A stretch of DNA of 64,000 nt, taken from an uncultured Lachnospiraceae bacterium (GTDB lineage: Bacteria; Bacillota; Clostridia; Lachnospirales; Lachnospiraceae). Numbering within the stretch: position 1 is the stretch's first letter; every line of letters starts with the position of its first letter. The DNA lies in assembly GCA_946544235.1 (NCBI GenBank), contig CAMNMC010000070.1, positions 1-64,000 of the forward strand. Reading direction: 5' to 3'. Position numbers and translations under genes: made by a program. A model generated the notes under the pieces. That model was not told where the DNA came from. It saw only the letters and a list, made by a program, of their open reading frames with translations, and searched no databases. Positions 10,037-21,712 of this stretch are shown here, in pieces.

Positions 10037-10321
10037 ATGAAGATTTCACCACTTGGCGACAGAGTTGTTCTTAAGTCAGCAGAAGTTGAAGAAACAACAA
10101 AGTCAGGAATCATACTTACAGGTAATTCAAAGGAGAAGCCTGTTTATTCAGAGGTAGTTGCAGTAGGTCCCGGAGCAGTTGTAGACGGCAAGAAGGTTCC
10201 TATGGAAGTTAAAGTTGGACAGAAGGTTATTTATTCTAAATATGCCGGAACCGAAGTTAAGTTCGGAGATGATGAGTATACCATCGTTAAGCAGGGAGAT
10301 ATACTTGCAGTAGTTGAGTAA
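10037..10321 (+). CDS. groES: Co-chaperonin GroES
   Basis: MKISPLGDRVVLKSAEVEETTKSGIILTG...; RBS taggagg; ATG at 10037 preferred over track start. Confidence 0.97.
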   Translation: MKISPLGDRVVLKSAEVEETTKSGIILTGNSKEKPVYSEVVAVGPGAVVDGKKVPMEVKVGQKVIYSKYAGTEVKFGDDEYTIVKQGDILAVVE

Positions 10322-10435
10322 ACTTTTGATACATTTTATATATTAAATATTATGATAGGAGTCATGTGAGATAATCACACAATTACCGGTGATCGGTGCA
10401 TGATTCGTATATGTCATATTATAGGAGGAACATAA

Positions 10436-12067
<1,632 letters not shown>

Positions 12068-12258
12068 TCTGCCCGCAAGGTTATCGATTATGATTTTTCT
12101 GCTTGAATTATCATTTTAATCGTATTATTATTATACAGCATAATGTTTTAATGATTCATGATGTGTTTCATTGACTTGAATATAGTAAGTCTTTGATGTA
12201 TTCATCATAACGATATATGAATGAAGAATTTCATATGGTATATACGAGAGGTGATCAG

Positions 12259-12666
12259 GTGGAAAAGAAAATCTTCAAAAAAACTATAGATGGTGAATTG
12301 ATCGAAATAACAGAGGAAGTAGATGCTCCTGAGCAGTTTGCAGGATCGTTCGAAGCCGGAGCAAAAGATGATTCTTCAGAAACAAACGAAGCATCGTCTG
12401 ATGAATCAACGGCAGACGAAAAGCTTTCTGCAGAAATTGATGCTGAGCTTGCTAAACAGCCGGTTACAAAGGATATGAATATCAAATATATCCTCAGCCT
12501 GCATCCGGAAAGCTCAGTGATCCTCATGAGTATCGGCATGGGCTGCATCAGCTGCTTTGCGGCAGAGATGGAGTCTCTTGCAGAAGCGTGTGTAGTTCAT
12601 GGTTTGGATCCTGATGATGTTACAGAATATCTGAATGGTGAACTTGGGCTGCTTCCTGTAGAATAA
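12259..12666 (+). CDS. DUF1858-type domain protein with acidic N-terminal region
   Basis: C-terminal MNIKYILSLHPESSVILMSIGMGCISCFAAEMESLAEACVVHGLDPDDVTEYLN typical of DUF1858; GTG start preceded by agaggtgat; track start 12217. Confidence 0.75.
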   Translation: MEKKIFKKTIDGELIEITEEVDAPEQFAGSFEAGAKDDSSETNEASSDESTADEKLSAEIDAELAKQPVTKDMNIKYILSLHPESSVILMSIGMGCISCFAAEMESLAEACVVHGLDPDDVTEYLNGELGLLPVE

Positions 12667-12701
12667 AAAAGTGATATTTTCATCAGAATATGCTATTATT
12701 A

Positions 12702-12731
12702 CAAGGCAGCAGTAATTGCTGCCTTGTTTTT
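12702..12731 (+). terminator. Intrinsic terminator
   Basis: caaggcagc-agtaatt-gctgccttgttttta. Confidence 0.9.
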
Positions 12732-12831
12732 AAATACATGAAAGCTCACTTACTATGATTTGTCAGGATTAAATAAGTTATAATGCTCATATTGTTATGC
12801 TCATTATGCTTACATAAGGAGGAGATAACCA

Positions 12832-13080
12832 ATGTTTAAAACGACCGTTGGAATAGAAGGAATGATGTGCGGTATGTGTGAAGCACATGTTAATGATGCA
12901 ATCAGAAAAGCACTTGATATAAAAAAAGTATCTGCCAATCGTAAGCATAAAAATGCCGAGATTATCTCTGAACAGCCGCTTTCTGAGGAGGATGTCAGGA
13001 AGGCGGTAGAAGAAACAGGATATACAGTTACATCATACAGTAGTGAAGAATATACTAAAAAGGGTTTGTTTTCAAAATGA
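12832..13080 (+). CDS. Heavy-metal-associated (HMA/CopZ-like) domain protein
   Basis: TTVGIEGMMCGMCEAHVNDAIRK; GMxCxxC motif. Confidence 0.85.
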   Translation: MFKTTVGIEGMMCGMCEAHVNDAIRKALDIKKVSANRKHKNAEIISEQPLSEEDVRKAVEETGYTVTSYSSEEYTKKGLFSK

Positions 13081-13892
13081 AGATAGGACTGCTTGATTCG
13101 GGCACCGGTGGCCTTTCTGTACTACATGAAGCTTTTCATCTGCTTCCTGATGAAGAATATATTTTTTATGCAGATCTGGACCATGTTCCTTACGGGACAA
13201 AGAAGCCTGAAGAAATATTAGCTTATACAACTGAAATAGTAAGATTTCTTATTGACCGGGGTGCAGAGGTTATTATAATTGCCTGCAATACTGCGACGAG
13301 TGTTGCTGTTGAAACTGTAAGAAGGCTTTATGATATTCCTATAATAGGCATGGAGCCTGCCGTAAAGCCTGCTGTAAGTCACAGCCGTAACAGACGTGTC
13401 ATGGTCATGGCTACACCGGTAACGATAAGAGAAAATAAACTTAGGAGCCTGATCGATAAGGTGGATACGGATCATATCTGCGATCTTCTTCCGATGCCAA
13501 AGCTGGTGGAATATGCGGAAAGTGAAGTGTTTGAGTCTCAGGAGGTCTATGATTATCTTGAGGAAAAATTCAGTGGATTTGATCTTTCGGAGTATTCCGA
13601 GCTTGTTCTGGGCTGCACTCATTTTAACTATTTTAAACCATGCTACAGAAGGTTTTTTGGCGCAGATACTGAGTTTATTGACGGAAACGGTGGAACCATA
13701 AGATACCTTGCTTCAAGAATGAATCTTATTCCTGCGATGGATGACAGAAGGGTTTATTTTGATTCACCTGATGATATGCTTGATAAAAGCAACTGTACGT
13801 ATTATGTTTCCGGCAGGAAGGTGACTGATGAGACAACTCTGAGCCACATTATGAGGCTTCATAACAGGCTCGAAGAGGTACGGAAGTTTTAA
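13077..13892 (+). CDS. murI: Glutamate racemase
   Basis: IGLLDSGTGGLSVL..YADLDHVPYGTK..IIIACNTATSVAV..LGCTHFNY. Confidence 0.95.
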   Translation: MKIGLLDSGTGGLSVLHEAFHLLPDEEYIFYADLDHVPYGTKKPEEILAYTTEIVRFLIDRGAEVIIIACNTATSVAVETVRRLYDIPIIGMEPAVKPAVSHSRNRRVMVMATPVTIRENKLRSLIDKVDTDHICDLLPMPKLVEYAESEVFESQEVYDYLEEKFSGFDLSEYSELVLGCTHFNYFKPCYRRFFGADTEFIDGNGGTIRYLASRMNLIPAMDDRRVYFDSPDDMLDKSNCTYYVSGRKVTDETTLSHIMRLHNRLEEVRKF

Positions 13893-13999
13893 TTATTTCT
13901 GCTGTATTTGACTAAAACATTGATTTTATTATAATTCCGCATCGGATTATTGTTCTTATAAATATAATATTTTATATTCATTTTACGGAGGATTTATAG

Positions 14000-15049
14000 A
14001 TGGGCAGCTGGGAAGAGAATATAAGGCGCGTTGTACCGTATGTACCGGGAGAACAGCCTTCCGATACTAATATTATCAAATTAAATACAAACGAGAATCC
14101 TTACGGACCTTCACCGAGGGTCAAAGCGATCAGTATGGATATGGATTTTCTGAAGAAATACCCTGATCCACGTGCAGGGCTTCTTGTAGATAAGCTTGCG
14201 GCTTATCATGGTCTTGAGCCTTCTCAGGTTTTTGTCGGCGTCGGATCGGATGATGTTATTGCAATGTCATTTATGACCTTCTTTAATTCAGGTAAACCGG
14301 TGCTGTTCCCTGATATTACTTATTCTTTCTATGATGTGTGGGCAGACATGCTTCGTATCCCTTACGAGAAGAAACCGCTCAATGATGATTTCAGGATAGT
14401 AAAAGAAGACTATATGAATAATGATAATGGGGGTATAATCTTCCCTAATCCGAATGCGCCAACCGGTATACTTGTCGGAGTTGATTTCATTGAGGATATT
14501 GTCAGGGCAAATACTGATTCTGTTGTGATAATTGATGAGGCATATATTGATTTTGGTGGAGAAAGCGCACTTCCACTTATTAATAAATATGAGAATCTCC
14601 TTATAACAAGGACCTTCTCTAAATCCCGTTCAATGGCCGGCCTCAGGATCGGATATGCGATGGGCTCAGCTAAACTCATCAAGTACCTTAATGATGTTAA
14701 ATACTCATTTAATTCATATACAATGAATACACCTTCGATAATACTCGGCTCAGAGGTTATAGATGATGAAGAGTATTTCAGAAACTGTCTGGCTAAGATA
14801 ATTGACACAAGAGATTGGTTTACTGAAAAGCTTACTGAACTCGGCTTTATGGTTCTTCCTTCAAAGTCGAATTTTGTTTTTGCCGCTCCAAAGAGTATAA
14901 GTGCTGAGGAGCTTTTCATGAAGGCGAGAGACAACGGCATATTCTTCAGATACTTTAAGTCTCCGAGGATAGACAGATTCCTCAGGATCACAATAGGCAC
15001 CAGAGAAGAGATGGAAAAGGTTGTTAACTTCCTTGTCAGCGTTTTGTAG
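14000..15049 (+). CDS. hisC: Histidinol-phosphate aminotransferase-like PLP enzyme
   Basis: IKLNTNENPYGPSP..VGVGSDDVI..FPNPNAPTG..DEAYIDFGG..RTFSKSRSMAGLRIGYAMG. Confidence 0.88.
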   Translation: MGSWEENIRRVVPYVPGEQPSDTNIIKLNTNENPYGPSPRVKAISMDMDFLKKYPDPRAGLLVDKLAAYHGLEPSQVFVGVGSDDVIAMSFMTFFNSGKPVLFPDITYSFYDVWADMLRIPYEKKPLNDDFRIVKEDYMNNDNGGIIFPNPNAPTGILVGVDFIEDIVRANTDSVVIIDEAYIDFGGESALPLINKYENLLITRTFSKSRSMAGLRIGYAMGSAKLIKYLNDVKYSFNSYTMNTPSIILGSEVIDDEEYFRNCLAKIIDTRDWFTEKLTELGFMVLPSKSNFVFAAPKSISAEELFMKARDNGIFFRYFKSPRIDRFLRITIGTREEMEKVVNFLVSVL

Positions 15050-15238
15050 CGCTACAAATCTGCAACCTCCGCGATTTGACAAGTTATATTTCGCAAAATA
15101 TAATGATATTTGTCCATTAAATAATATTTCATTCATATAGCCTTCGCACAGGGCGGTCTCCCGAATGACTGTTTTAGATCGTGTGTAAATGACTGGCTCA
15201 GAGGCCCGGTCATGATACTAAAAAACGGGAGTGTTAAT

Positions 15239-16135
15239 ATGAATAAAGAAGAAATACGCAGCAGAGTCTGCAAAGAGCTGAGAGATGAACTCGGCAAAAG
15301 ATATGATATCGAGGATATCAGAGTAATATCATATAAAAAGAATAACGGAGTCTTTGTGGAAGGTGTATCGGTTAAACTGAAGGGCTGCAATACCATGCCA
15401 TGTGTTTATTCTGAGCATCTTGACGCCATAAGGACGGAGACGGAGCTTGAGGCGGTTGTTGCAAGGCTTGCCGAAAGGTTTGAAGGAGCCATTGAAAATG
15501 CCTTAAGGGCACAGCTTCCGACGGATATTGATTTCGAAAACTCAAAGGGCAGAATAATACTTTCTCTGATCAATTATGAGATGAACAGGGACAGACTCGA
15601 AAACTGTCCACATATAGTTTTTAATGATCTTGCCGTAACGTTCAGGCTGCTTTTTGATATTGATGATAGTAATGCCAGTACGCTGATAGATGATACGATT
15701 GCTTCCTTCTGGGGAGTCGGAACGGAGGAACTCTGGAATATTGCGATTGAGAACTCGGTTCGTGATCTTCCGGTGTGCATTGAAAAACTTGAAGATGTAC
15801 TTATGAGATTTACCGGAAATGAGGTACTGATGGATCCGGATGAAATAAGTAATCCTTTCTATATAGTAACAAACAGGAGACTGTACTTTGGTGCGGCATC
15901 CATCCTTTATAAGGATGTTCCGGCAGATATTTACGAAAATACCGGCTGTAATTATTATATACTGCCATCGAGTGTGAATGAACTTATCATTGTTCCCGAG
16001 AATGTCTGTGATGATAAGCAGTTCCTGAAGGGTATGGTTGAGAGCGTAAATAAAACATTATATAACAGGACGGATTTTTTGTCGGATTCGGTCTATTACT
16101 ATGACCATGATGAAAAAAGTATCAGTATTGCTTGA
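15239..16135 (+). CDS. DUF5688 family protein
   Basis: VSVKLKGCNTMPCVYSEHL...NRRLYFGAASILY; family name by recall; ATG 15239 preferred over track start 15212. Confidence 0.65.
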   Translation: MNKEEIRSRVCKELRDELGKRYDIEDIRVISYKKNNGVFVEGVSVKLKGCNTMPCVYSEHLDAIRTETELEAVVARLAERFEGAIENALRAQLPTDIDFENSKGRIILSLINYEMNRDRLENCPHIVFNDLAVTFRLLFDIDDSNASTLIDDTIASFWGVGTEELWNIAIENSVRDLPVCIEKLEDVLMRFTGNEVLMDPDEISNPFYIVTNRRLYFGAASILYKDVPADIYENTGCNYYILPSSVNELIIVPENVCDDKQFLKGMVESVNKTLYNRTDFLSDSVYYYDHDEKSISIA

Positions 16136-16209
16136 CTTTATCCCCTCTGGGTATTAAAATTAATATTTGTCAGAAGTGACATAATTAAAGATTTTTGGAG
16201 GGAATAATA

Positions 16210-16413
16210 ATGGCTAAGGGAACAGTTAAGTGGTTCAATAACCAGAAGGGTTATGGCTTCATTACTGATGAAGAGGGCAAGGATGTATTTGTTCACTTCT
16301 CAGGACTTAACATGGAAGGTTTCAAAACACTTGAGGAGAATCAGGCAGTAGAGTTTGATGTTTCTGACGGAGCTAAGGGACCACAGGCAACTAATGTTAC
16401 GGTAATCAAATAA
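16210..16413 (+). CDS. Cold-shock domain protein (CspA family)
   Basis: [33 protein letters not shown]. Confidence 0.95.
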   Translation: MAKGTVKWFNNQKGYGFITDEEGKDVFVHFSGLNMEGFKTLEENQAVEFDVSDGAKGPQATNVTVIK

Positions 16414-16458
16414 TCTGCTGAAGATATTCAGTATATTTAGATCGTTCACTAGTGAATC

Positions 16459-16486
16459 AAGGAGCTGCATATGCAGCTCCTTTTTC
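16459..16486 (+). terminator. Intrinsic terminator
   Basis: aaggagctgcatatgcagctccttttt palindrome plus T-run. Confidence 0.9.
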
Positions 16487-16613
16487 TGCTTATGAATTAT
16501 TAACAAAACAGGACTTGTATTTTGTAGAAAACTGACAAAAAAGATTTGACAAACATTATAGCGTTTTATAAAATGATAAATAGAAGTATAATGTTTACTT
16601 GGGAGTAAAAACT

Positions 16614-17204
16614 GTGGTTGAGGATTACATTTCAAAGAAAGATAGGATAATATCCACCGCGATAGATATAATCTGTGATTCGGGTCTATCTGCGCTTACA
16701 ACAAGAAATATTGCCCTTAAGGAGAATATGTCCGAGGCTCTTCTCTATAAGTATTATGGAAGTATTGATGAGGTGCTGAAGGACGTTGTTGATTATTATT
16801 TCAAGTTCGACAAGGGTATTCAGGCTACAGTCAGCGCTAAAGAATCCAGCTACATAGATAAGATAAAGGCTTATGTTGATTCTTATTCGAGTTACTATGA
16901 TAACTATTATGCGCTGTCGGTTATTATGCTTCAATACGAGGAACTTCTGCATAATCCTGTAACACGTGATAAGGTGGCAGAGGGTACGCTTGACAGAAGA
17001 GAGTTTCTTACGAAGCTTTTTGAAGGCGCTATAGAGAATAAGGAGATTCAGCCTTACATTCCGCCTGATATACTGTCAATGGTTGTTACAAGTATTATTT
17101 ACCAGCTGACACTCAACAGAAGGTTTGTATTTAAAAAAGAGACATTTCAATCTGAAACGAACAGATTTGTTGATAAAATGATTGAGTTTATTAGGATTCA
17201 CTGA
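16614..17204 (+). CDS. TetR/AcrR family transcriptional regulator
   Basis: KKDRIISTAIDIICDSGLSALTTRNIALKENMSEALLYKYYGSIDEVL HTH; GTG start after gggag (track start 16599). Confidence 0.88.
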   Translation: MVEDYISKKDRIISTAIDIICDSGLSALTTRNIALKENMSEALLYKYYGSIDEVLKDVVDYYFKFDKGIQATVSAKESSYIDKIKAYVDSYSSYYDNYYALSVIMLQYEELLHNPVTRDKVAEGTLDRREFLTKLFEGAIENKEIQPYIPPDILSMVVTSIIYQLTLNRRFVFKKETFQSETNRFVDKMIEFIRIH

Positions 17205-17219
17205 TTGGAGGATAACATA

Positions 17220-17612
17220 ATGAAGGTTTTAGTTGCAGAAGATGATATGGCAAGCGGCAAATTTCTGACAAAGCTTCTGGCTAAATATGGTGAGGTTGTA
17301 CTTGCCAGAGATGGTATCGAGGCTGTTGACAACTTTGTGAAGGCTTCAACAAAAGGAGAGAAGTTTGATCTTGTATGTCTTGATATAATGATGCCTAAGA
17401 TCGATGGTTATAAGGCCCTTGAATCAATCAGAAATGCAGAGAGAAAGCTTGGAATACCGAGAATCTCAAGATGCAAGATCATCATGATAAGTGCACTTGA
17501 TGAGGGCTTTGACTCAAACTATGCAAGCGACGATTATGATGAATACATGTGTAAACCTATAGATATCGTCAAGTTTGACAGTTTGATCAGAAAAATGGGA
17601 TTAGTTGACTAA
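17220..17612 (+). CDS. CheY-like response regulator receiver protein
   Basis: MKVLVAEDDMASGKFL..VCLDIMMPKIDGYKAL..KIIMISAL. Confidence 0.92.
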   Translation: MKVLVAEDDMASGKFLTKLLAKYGEVVLARDGIEAVDNFVKASTKGEKFDLVCLDIMMPKIDGYKALESIRNAERKLGIPRISRCKIIMISALDEGFDSNYASDDYDEYMCKPIDIVKFDSLIRKMGLVD

Positions 17613-17615
17613 AAA

Positions 17616-18932
17616 ATGGATATATTTGATTTTATGAGAACTGAGAAGAGTAAGGGAGACTGCCCGCTAGCAAGAAGACTCAGACCGAAGACACTCGATG
17701 ATATCGTCGGTCAGGAGCATATTCTCGGCAGGGACAAGCTCCTTTACAGGGCCATAAAGGCCGATAAACTCAGTTCTATTATTTTATATGGACCTCCGGG
17801 TACGGGCAAGACCAGTCTTGCCATGGTAATTGCAAATACGACAAGCGCTGAGTTTAAGGAGATCAATGCCACAACCTCCGGAAAGAAGGATATGGAAGAG
17901 GTTGTTAAGGATGCCAAGGACAGGCTCAGAATGTACGGTAAGAGAACCATACTCTTTGTTGATGAGATTCATCGTTTCAACAAAGCACAGCAGGATTTTC
18001 TCCTTCCGTATGTTGAAGACGGAACGGTCATTCTTATCGGTGCGACCACGGAGAATCCTTATTTTGAAGTGAATAGTGCGCTTCTTTCAAGGTCCAATAT
18101 TTTCGAGCTTAAACCGCTGACAAAGGATAATATAAAGGAGCTTATCAGAAAGGCTGTTTATTCTGAGGACGGTATGGCTTCCTACGATGCAGAGATAACT
18201 GATGAGGCGGTGGATTTTCTTGCCGATATAGCTGAGGGCGATGCCAGACATGCGCTTAATGCTGTTGAACTTGGAGTTCTTTCTACGGAAAGAGATGAGA
18301 AGACCGGGAAGATAGTAATAGACCTTAAGGTGGCTGAAGAGTGTGTTCAGAGGCGTCATATAAGATATGAGAAGGATGGAGATAATCATTATGACATTAT
18401 TTCCGCTTTTATTAAATCAATGAGGGGATCTGATCCGGATGCCGCTGTCTATTATCTGGCAAAGATGATTTATGCCGGTGAGAGCGAGAGATTTATTGCG
18501 AGACGTATCATGATCTGCGCTTCCGAAGATGTCGGCAATGCCGATCCGAACGCTATTGTTGTTGCGGCTGCCTGTGCTCAGGCTGTTGAAAGAGTCGGTT
18601 TCCCTGAGTCGCAGATAATTCTTGCTCATGCTGCGACATATGTTGCGACGGCTCCGAAAAGTAATTCTGTGGTGAATGCCATCGGCTCTGCCATGGAAGC
18701 GGTAAAGAAATACGGTAATGCTCATGTGCCGGATCATCTTAAGGATGCTCATTATCCGGGAGCAAAGGAGCTTGGACATACAGGTTATAAATATGCCCAT
18801 GATTATCCGAATCATTATGTGGATCAGCAATATCTTCCGGATGCACTGGTGGATGAGCAGTTCTATATTCCTTCCGATAACGGATATGAGAAGGAGATAA
18901 GTGAGTGGTTTCAAAAAATTAAGAAACACTAA
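17616..18932 (+). CDS. rarA: Replication-associated recombination protein A (AAA+ ATPase)
   Basis: RPKTLDDIVGQEHILG..ILYGPPGTGKTSLA..FVDEIHRFNKAQQD..IGATTENPYFEVN. Confidence 0.94.
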   Translation: MDIFDFMRTEKSKGDCPLARRLRPKTLDDIVGQEHILGRDKLLYRAIKADKLSSIILYGPPGTGKTSLAMVIANTTSAEFKEINATTSGKKDMEEVVKDAKDRLRMYGKRTILFVDEIHRFNKAQQDFLLPYVEDGTVILIGATTENPYFEVNSALLSRSNIFELKPLTKDNIKELIRKAVYSEDGMASYDAEITDEAVDFLADIAEGDARHALNAVELGVLSTERDEKTGKIVIDLKVAEECVQRRHIRYEKDGDNHYDIISAFIKSMRGSDPDAAVYYLAKMIYAGESERFIARRIMICASEDVGNADPNAIVVAAACAQAVERVGFPESQIILAHAATYVATAPKSNSVVNAIGSAMEAVKKYGNAHVPDHLKDAHYPGAKELGHTGYKYAHDYPNHYVDQQYLPDALVDEQFYIPSDNGYEKEISEWFQKIKKH

Positions 18933-18958
18933 TATTGACAATACGCTGGTGAATAAAT

Positions 18959-19291
18959 ATGAATGATATAGATAATAAGGTTTCTGAAAGTCAATATACT
19001 CGTGGGAGCAGGATACTTGCGATGATAACGGTGATAATAATCGTTGCGCTGTTTATTGCGATGTTCGTTTGTGCAATCATTGGAAGTAAGCTGTATCTTG
19101 GATTTCTGTTTGCGGCAATTATTGTGCCGTGTCTGATTTATGCTATTGTATGGCTTAGAGGAGTTCTGAATAAGGCTTATGGCCGCAAGGTAATTGGTAT
19201 CTCTGCTGAAAATGGCAAGACAGATAACGATGATGCTGAAGGTGTGACTGCAAAAGAAGGTCAGTCCACAGAGGTTAACGATATTAAATAG
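18959..19291 (+). CDS. Small membrane protein, two predicted TM segments
   Basis: ORF with AMITVIIIVALFIAMFVCAIIG and LYLGFLFAAIIVPCLIYAIVWL. Confidence 0.6.
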   Translation: MNDIDNKVSESQYTRGSRILAMITVIIIVALFIAMFVCAIIGSKLYLGFLFAAIIVPCLIYAIVWLRGVLNKAYGRKVIGISAENGKTDNDDAEGVTAKEGQSTEVNDIK

Positions 19292-19292
19292 A

Positions 19293-19346
19293 ACGACAGA
19301 TTATGGGTGTCCGATATTACGGATATAATTTGCCGTTTTTTGTTTA
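19293..19346 (+). terminator. Terminator-like hairpin
   Basis: aacgacagattat ... ataatttgccgttttttgttt, stem with one mismatch and one G-T pair then T-run. Confidence 0.6.
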
Positions 19347-19378
19347 TGAATAATATTTAATACTGAATAAAAGATTAT

Positions 19379-20278
19379 ATGAAAAAAAGAAATAAGATAT
19401 TTACCGCTGCTTCGTGCTCGGCAGCACTTACTCTTGGTTTTGTGATACTGGAAAGCAGACGTGAACTTGGATCTCTGACTGTAAGAAATGTCAAGATCAG
19501 CTATAATAAGGATACTGATACAAAACCACTGAGAATAGCTTTTTTTGCTGATTATCATGAAGCATGCAAAGGAAAATTGAATAAAAGAATAGCGGATGCT
19601 GTCGGAAATGCATGTCCGGATCTTATAATGATCGGTGGCGATATGCTGAACGGATATGAGATGATGGATGAACTGCCGTCAAACGAGCTGGTCGATCTTT
19701 TGTACAGGATAGCACCTGTAATAATGGCTCCCGGTAATCATGAGAAGAGAGCAGAGCAGAAGGTTTATAAGGATAATGAAATGCTTTATGATAAGTTTAT
19801 GGCCGGTATAGAGGACAAGGTTCATTATCTGAAAAACACCTCGGAGCTTTTTTCAATAAACGGAAAATGGATACGTGTATTTGGATTGGATCTTCCGCTC
19901 GATTATTACAAAAGGAGAGAGAAAAAGACTCTTTCTGCTGATGAAATCATTTCTTATATCGGAAAACCTGAGAAGGATGATTCCGGGATCATAAATCTGC
20001 TTTTGGCACATAATCCGGAGTATTTTGAGTCGTATGCTGAGTGGGGAGCTGATCTTACATTGTCGGGACATTTTCACGGGGGTCTCATAAATATTCCGCT
20101 GATAGGAGGCGTCATATCTCCAAGGCTTAAAATCCTGCCGGAATATACCAAAGGTCTCTATGAGAGCAGGAAATGCCCCGGTAAACTGATGTATCTCTCG
20201 AGCGGTATCGGCCAGCATTCTATAAAGATTAAGGTCAATAACGTGCCTGAGATCGTTATACTTGATCTGGAAATATGA
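19379..20278 (+). CDS. Calcineurin-like metallophosphoesterase, membrane-anchored
   Basis: IAFFADYHEACKG..DLIMIGGDMLNG..MAPGNHE..LLLAHNPE..LTLSGHFHGG. Confidence 0.9.
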   Translation: MKKRNKIFTAASCSAALTLGFVILESRRELGSLTVRNVKISYNKDTDTKPLRIAFFADYHEACKGKLNKRIADAVGNACPDLIMIGGDMLNGYEMMDELPSNELVDLLYRIAPVIMAPGNHEKRAEQKVYKDNEMLYDKFMAGIEDKVHYLKNTSELFSINGKWIRVFGLDLPLDYYKRREKKTLSADEIISYIGKPEKDDSGIINLLLAHNPEYFESYAEWGADLTLSGHFHGGLINIPLIGGVISPRLKILPEYTKGLYESRKCPGKLMYLSSGIGQHSIKIKVNNVPEIVILDLEI

Positions 20279-20476
20279 TGTCAGAAAATTATATAATGTG
20301 TTATGGATTTGATATATTTCTGAGGCGTATTTATAGTATTTTAAGGGTGAAAACAAAAAGAAACTGTTTTAAAGAATATTACAGCAGGCATGAACAAACG
20401 AAAAAAAGGTTTATATATGGCTGCTGAACATATGTTATAATATCAGGGATGAATTATTTTTGGGAGGTTAATGTAA

Positions 20477-21511
20477 ATGAAGAGAATAAGCGGTTTTGTA
20501 AAGGGTGTAAATTTAGGCGGCTGGCTTTCACAGTGTGCTGAGTATACTTACGATCATTATGATACTTTTATCACAGAGAGCGATGTTGACAATATTGCAA
20601 AGCTTGGCTTTGATCATGTTCGTGTTCCTGTGGATTACAATGTTATCGAAAGAGGAGATAATGATTATATTGAAGAAGGCTTCAGGTATATTGATGAGTG
20701 TATTAAGTGGTGTAAGAAGAACGGCCTTAAGATGATAATCGATCTTCATAAAACCTACGGATATTCATTCGATCCGCTTGACAAGATTGACAGGGTTGAC
20801 TTCTTCACAAATGAGGCAAATATCCAGAGATTCATCAATCTGTGGAAGTTTATAGGTAAGAGATACGCAGAGTATCACGATTTTGTATGTTATGAGCTTC
20901 TTAATGAGATAATCAGAGATGAGGTTGCGGATGACTGGAACAAGGTGGTTCTCAGGACTATCGCAGCGATCCGTGAGGTGGCGCCTGATTCAATGATCAT
21001 CTTCGGTGGAGTTAGATATAACAGTATCACATCTGTTCCAATGCTTGTTGATCCAAAGGATGATAAGGTTATTTATACCTTCCATTGCTATGATCCGCTT
21101 ATCTTCACACACCAGGCAGCATACTGGGTTGAGGGTATGCCTAGTGATTTCAGAATTGATTATCCGGGCACCATCGAGGAATACAGAGAGAAGAGCCTTA
21201 TGCTCACACAGGAGCTTGGTGGTGCACTCTATACACAGGATTTCAAGAGCTTCGGACCTGAGTTCTTCGAGCAGCTTTTCGAGCCTGCACTTAAGATAGC
21301 TGAAGAGAGAAATATTCCTCTTTACTGCGGTGAGTATGGTGTTATCGATCAGGCAGATCCGGAGGCAACAGTTAGATGGATGAAGGATATCAATACAGTG
21401 TTTGAGAAATACGGTATCGGTCGTGCATACTGGAACTATAAGGAGAAGGATTTCGGCCTTATCAGCGGACATTACGACAGTGTTATGGATGGTATGATGT
21501 CTGCAATGTGA
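20477..21511 (+). CDS. Glycoside hydrolase family 5-like (cellulase family), no evident signal peptide
   Basis: GVNLGGWLSQ..FDHVRVPVDYNVIE..GLKMIIDLHKTYG..YELLNEIIRD..PLYCGEYGVI. Confidence 0.88.
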   Translation: MKRISGFVKGVNLGGWLSQCAEYTYDHYDTFITESDVDNIAKLGFDHVRVPVDYNVIERGDNDYIEEGFRYIDECIKWCKKNGLKMIIDLHKTYGYSFDPLDKIDRVDFFTNEANIQRFINLWKFIGKRYAEYHDFVCYELLNEIIRDEVADDWNKVVLRTIAAIREVAPDSMIIFGGVRYNSITSVPMLVDPKDDKVIYTFHCYDPLIFTHQAAYWVEGMPSDFRIDYPGTIEEYREKSLMLTQELGGALYTQDFKSFGPEFFEQLFEPALKIAEERNIPLYCGEYGVIDQADPEATVRWMKDINTVFEKYGIGRAYWNYKEKDFGLISGHYDSVMDGMMSAM

Positions 21512-21577
21512 TCGGTATAGCAGATACAGAACGATTGATTCATAATACCGGACAATAGAATAAAAATTATGCTTTTT

Positions 21578-21609
21578 AAAAGGCGTCGGCATATTCTGCC
21601 GGCGCCTTT
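21578..21609. terminator. Hairpin terminator (bidirectional-looking)
   Basis: aaaaggcgtcggcatattctgccggcgccttt; little T-run on + strand. Confidence 0.6.
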
Positions 21610-21712
21610 GACGTACATATTCATTTTGTAAATATTCCACGATAATAGTTTCTTTTTATTTGCAAAACAACGGAAAATACTATATTATGTAAAAGGTTTA
21701 CAGAAAAACTAT

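Noticed and set aside
14410-15000. 196-aa minus-strand ORF
   Set aside because: Antisense to hisC, no family features.
20281-20476. Additional variable-stem hairpin (ctgaggcgtatttatagtatttt)
   Set aside because: Resembles part of the loop but no flanking inverted arms could be found.
20990-21640. 216-aa minus-strand ORF
   Set aside because: Antisense to the GH5-like gene and its terminator; codon-bias shadow.
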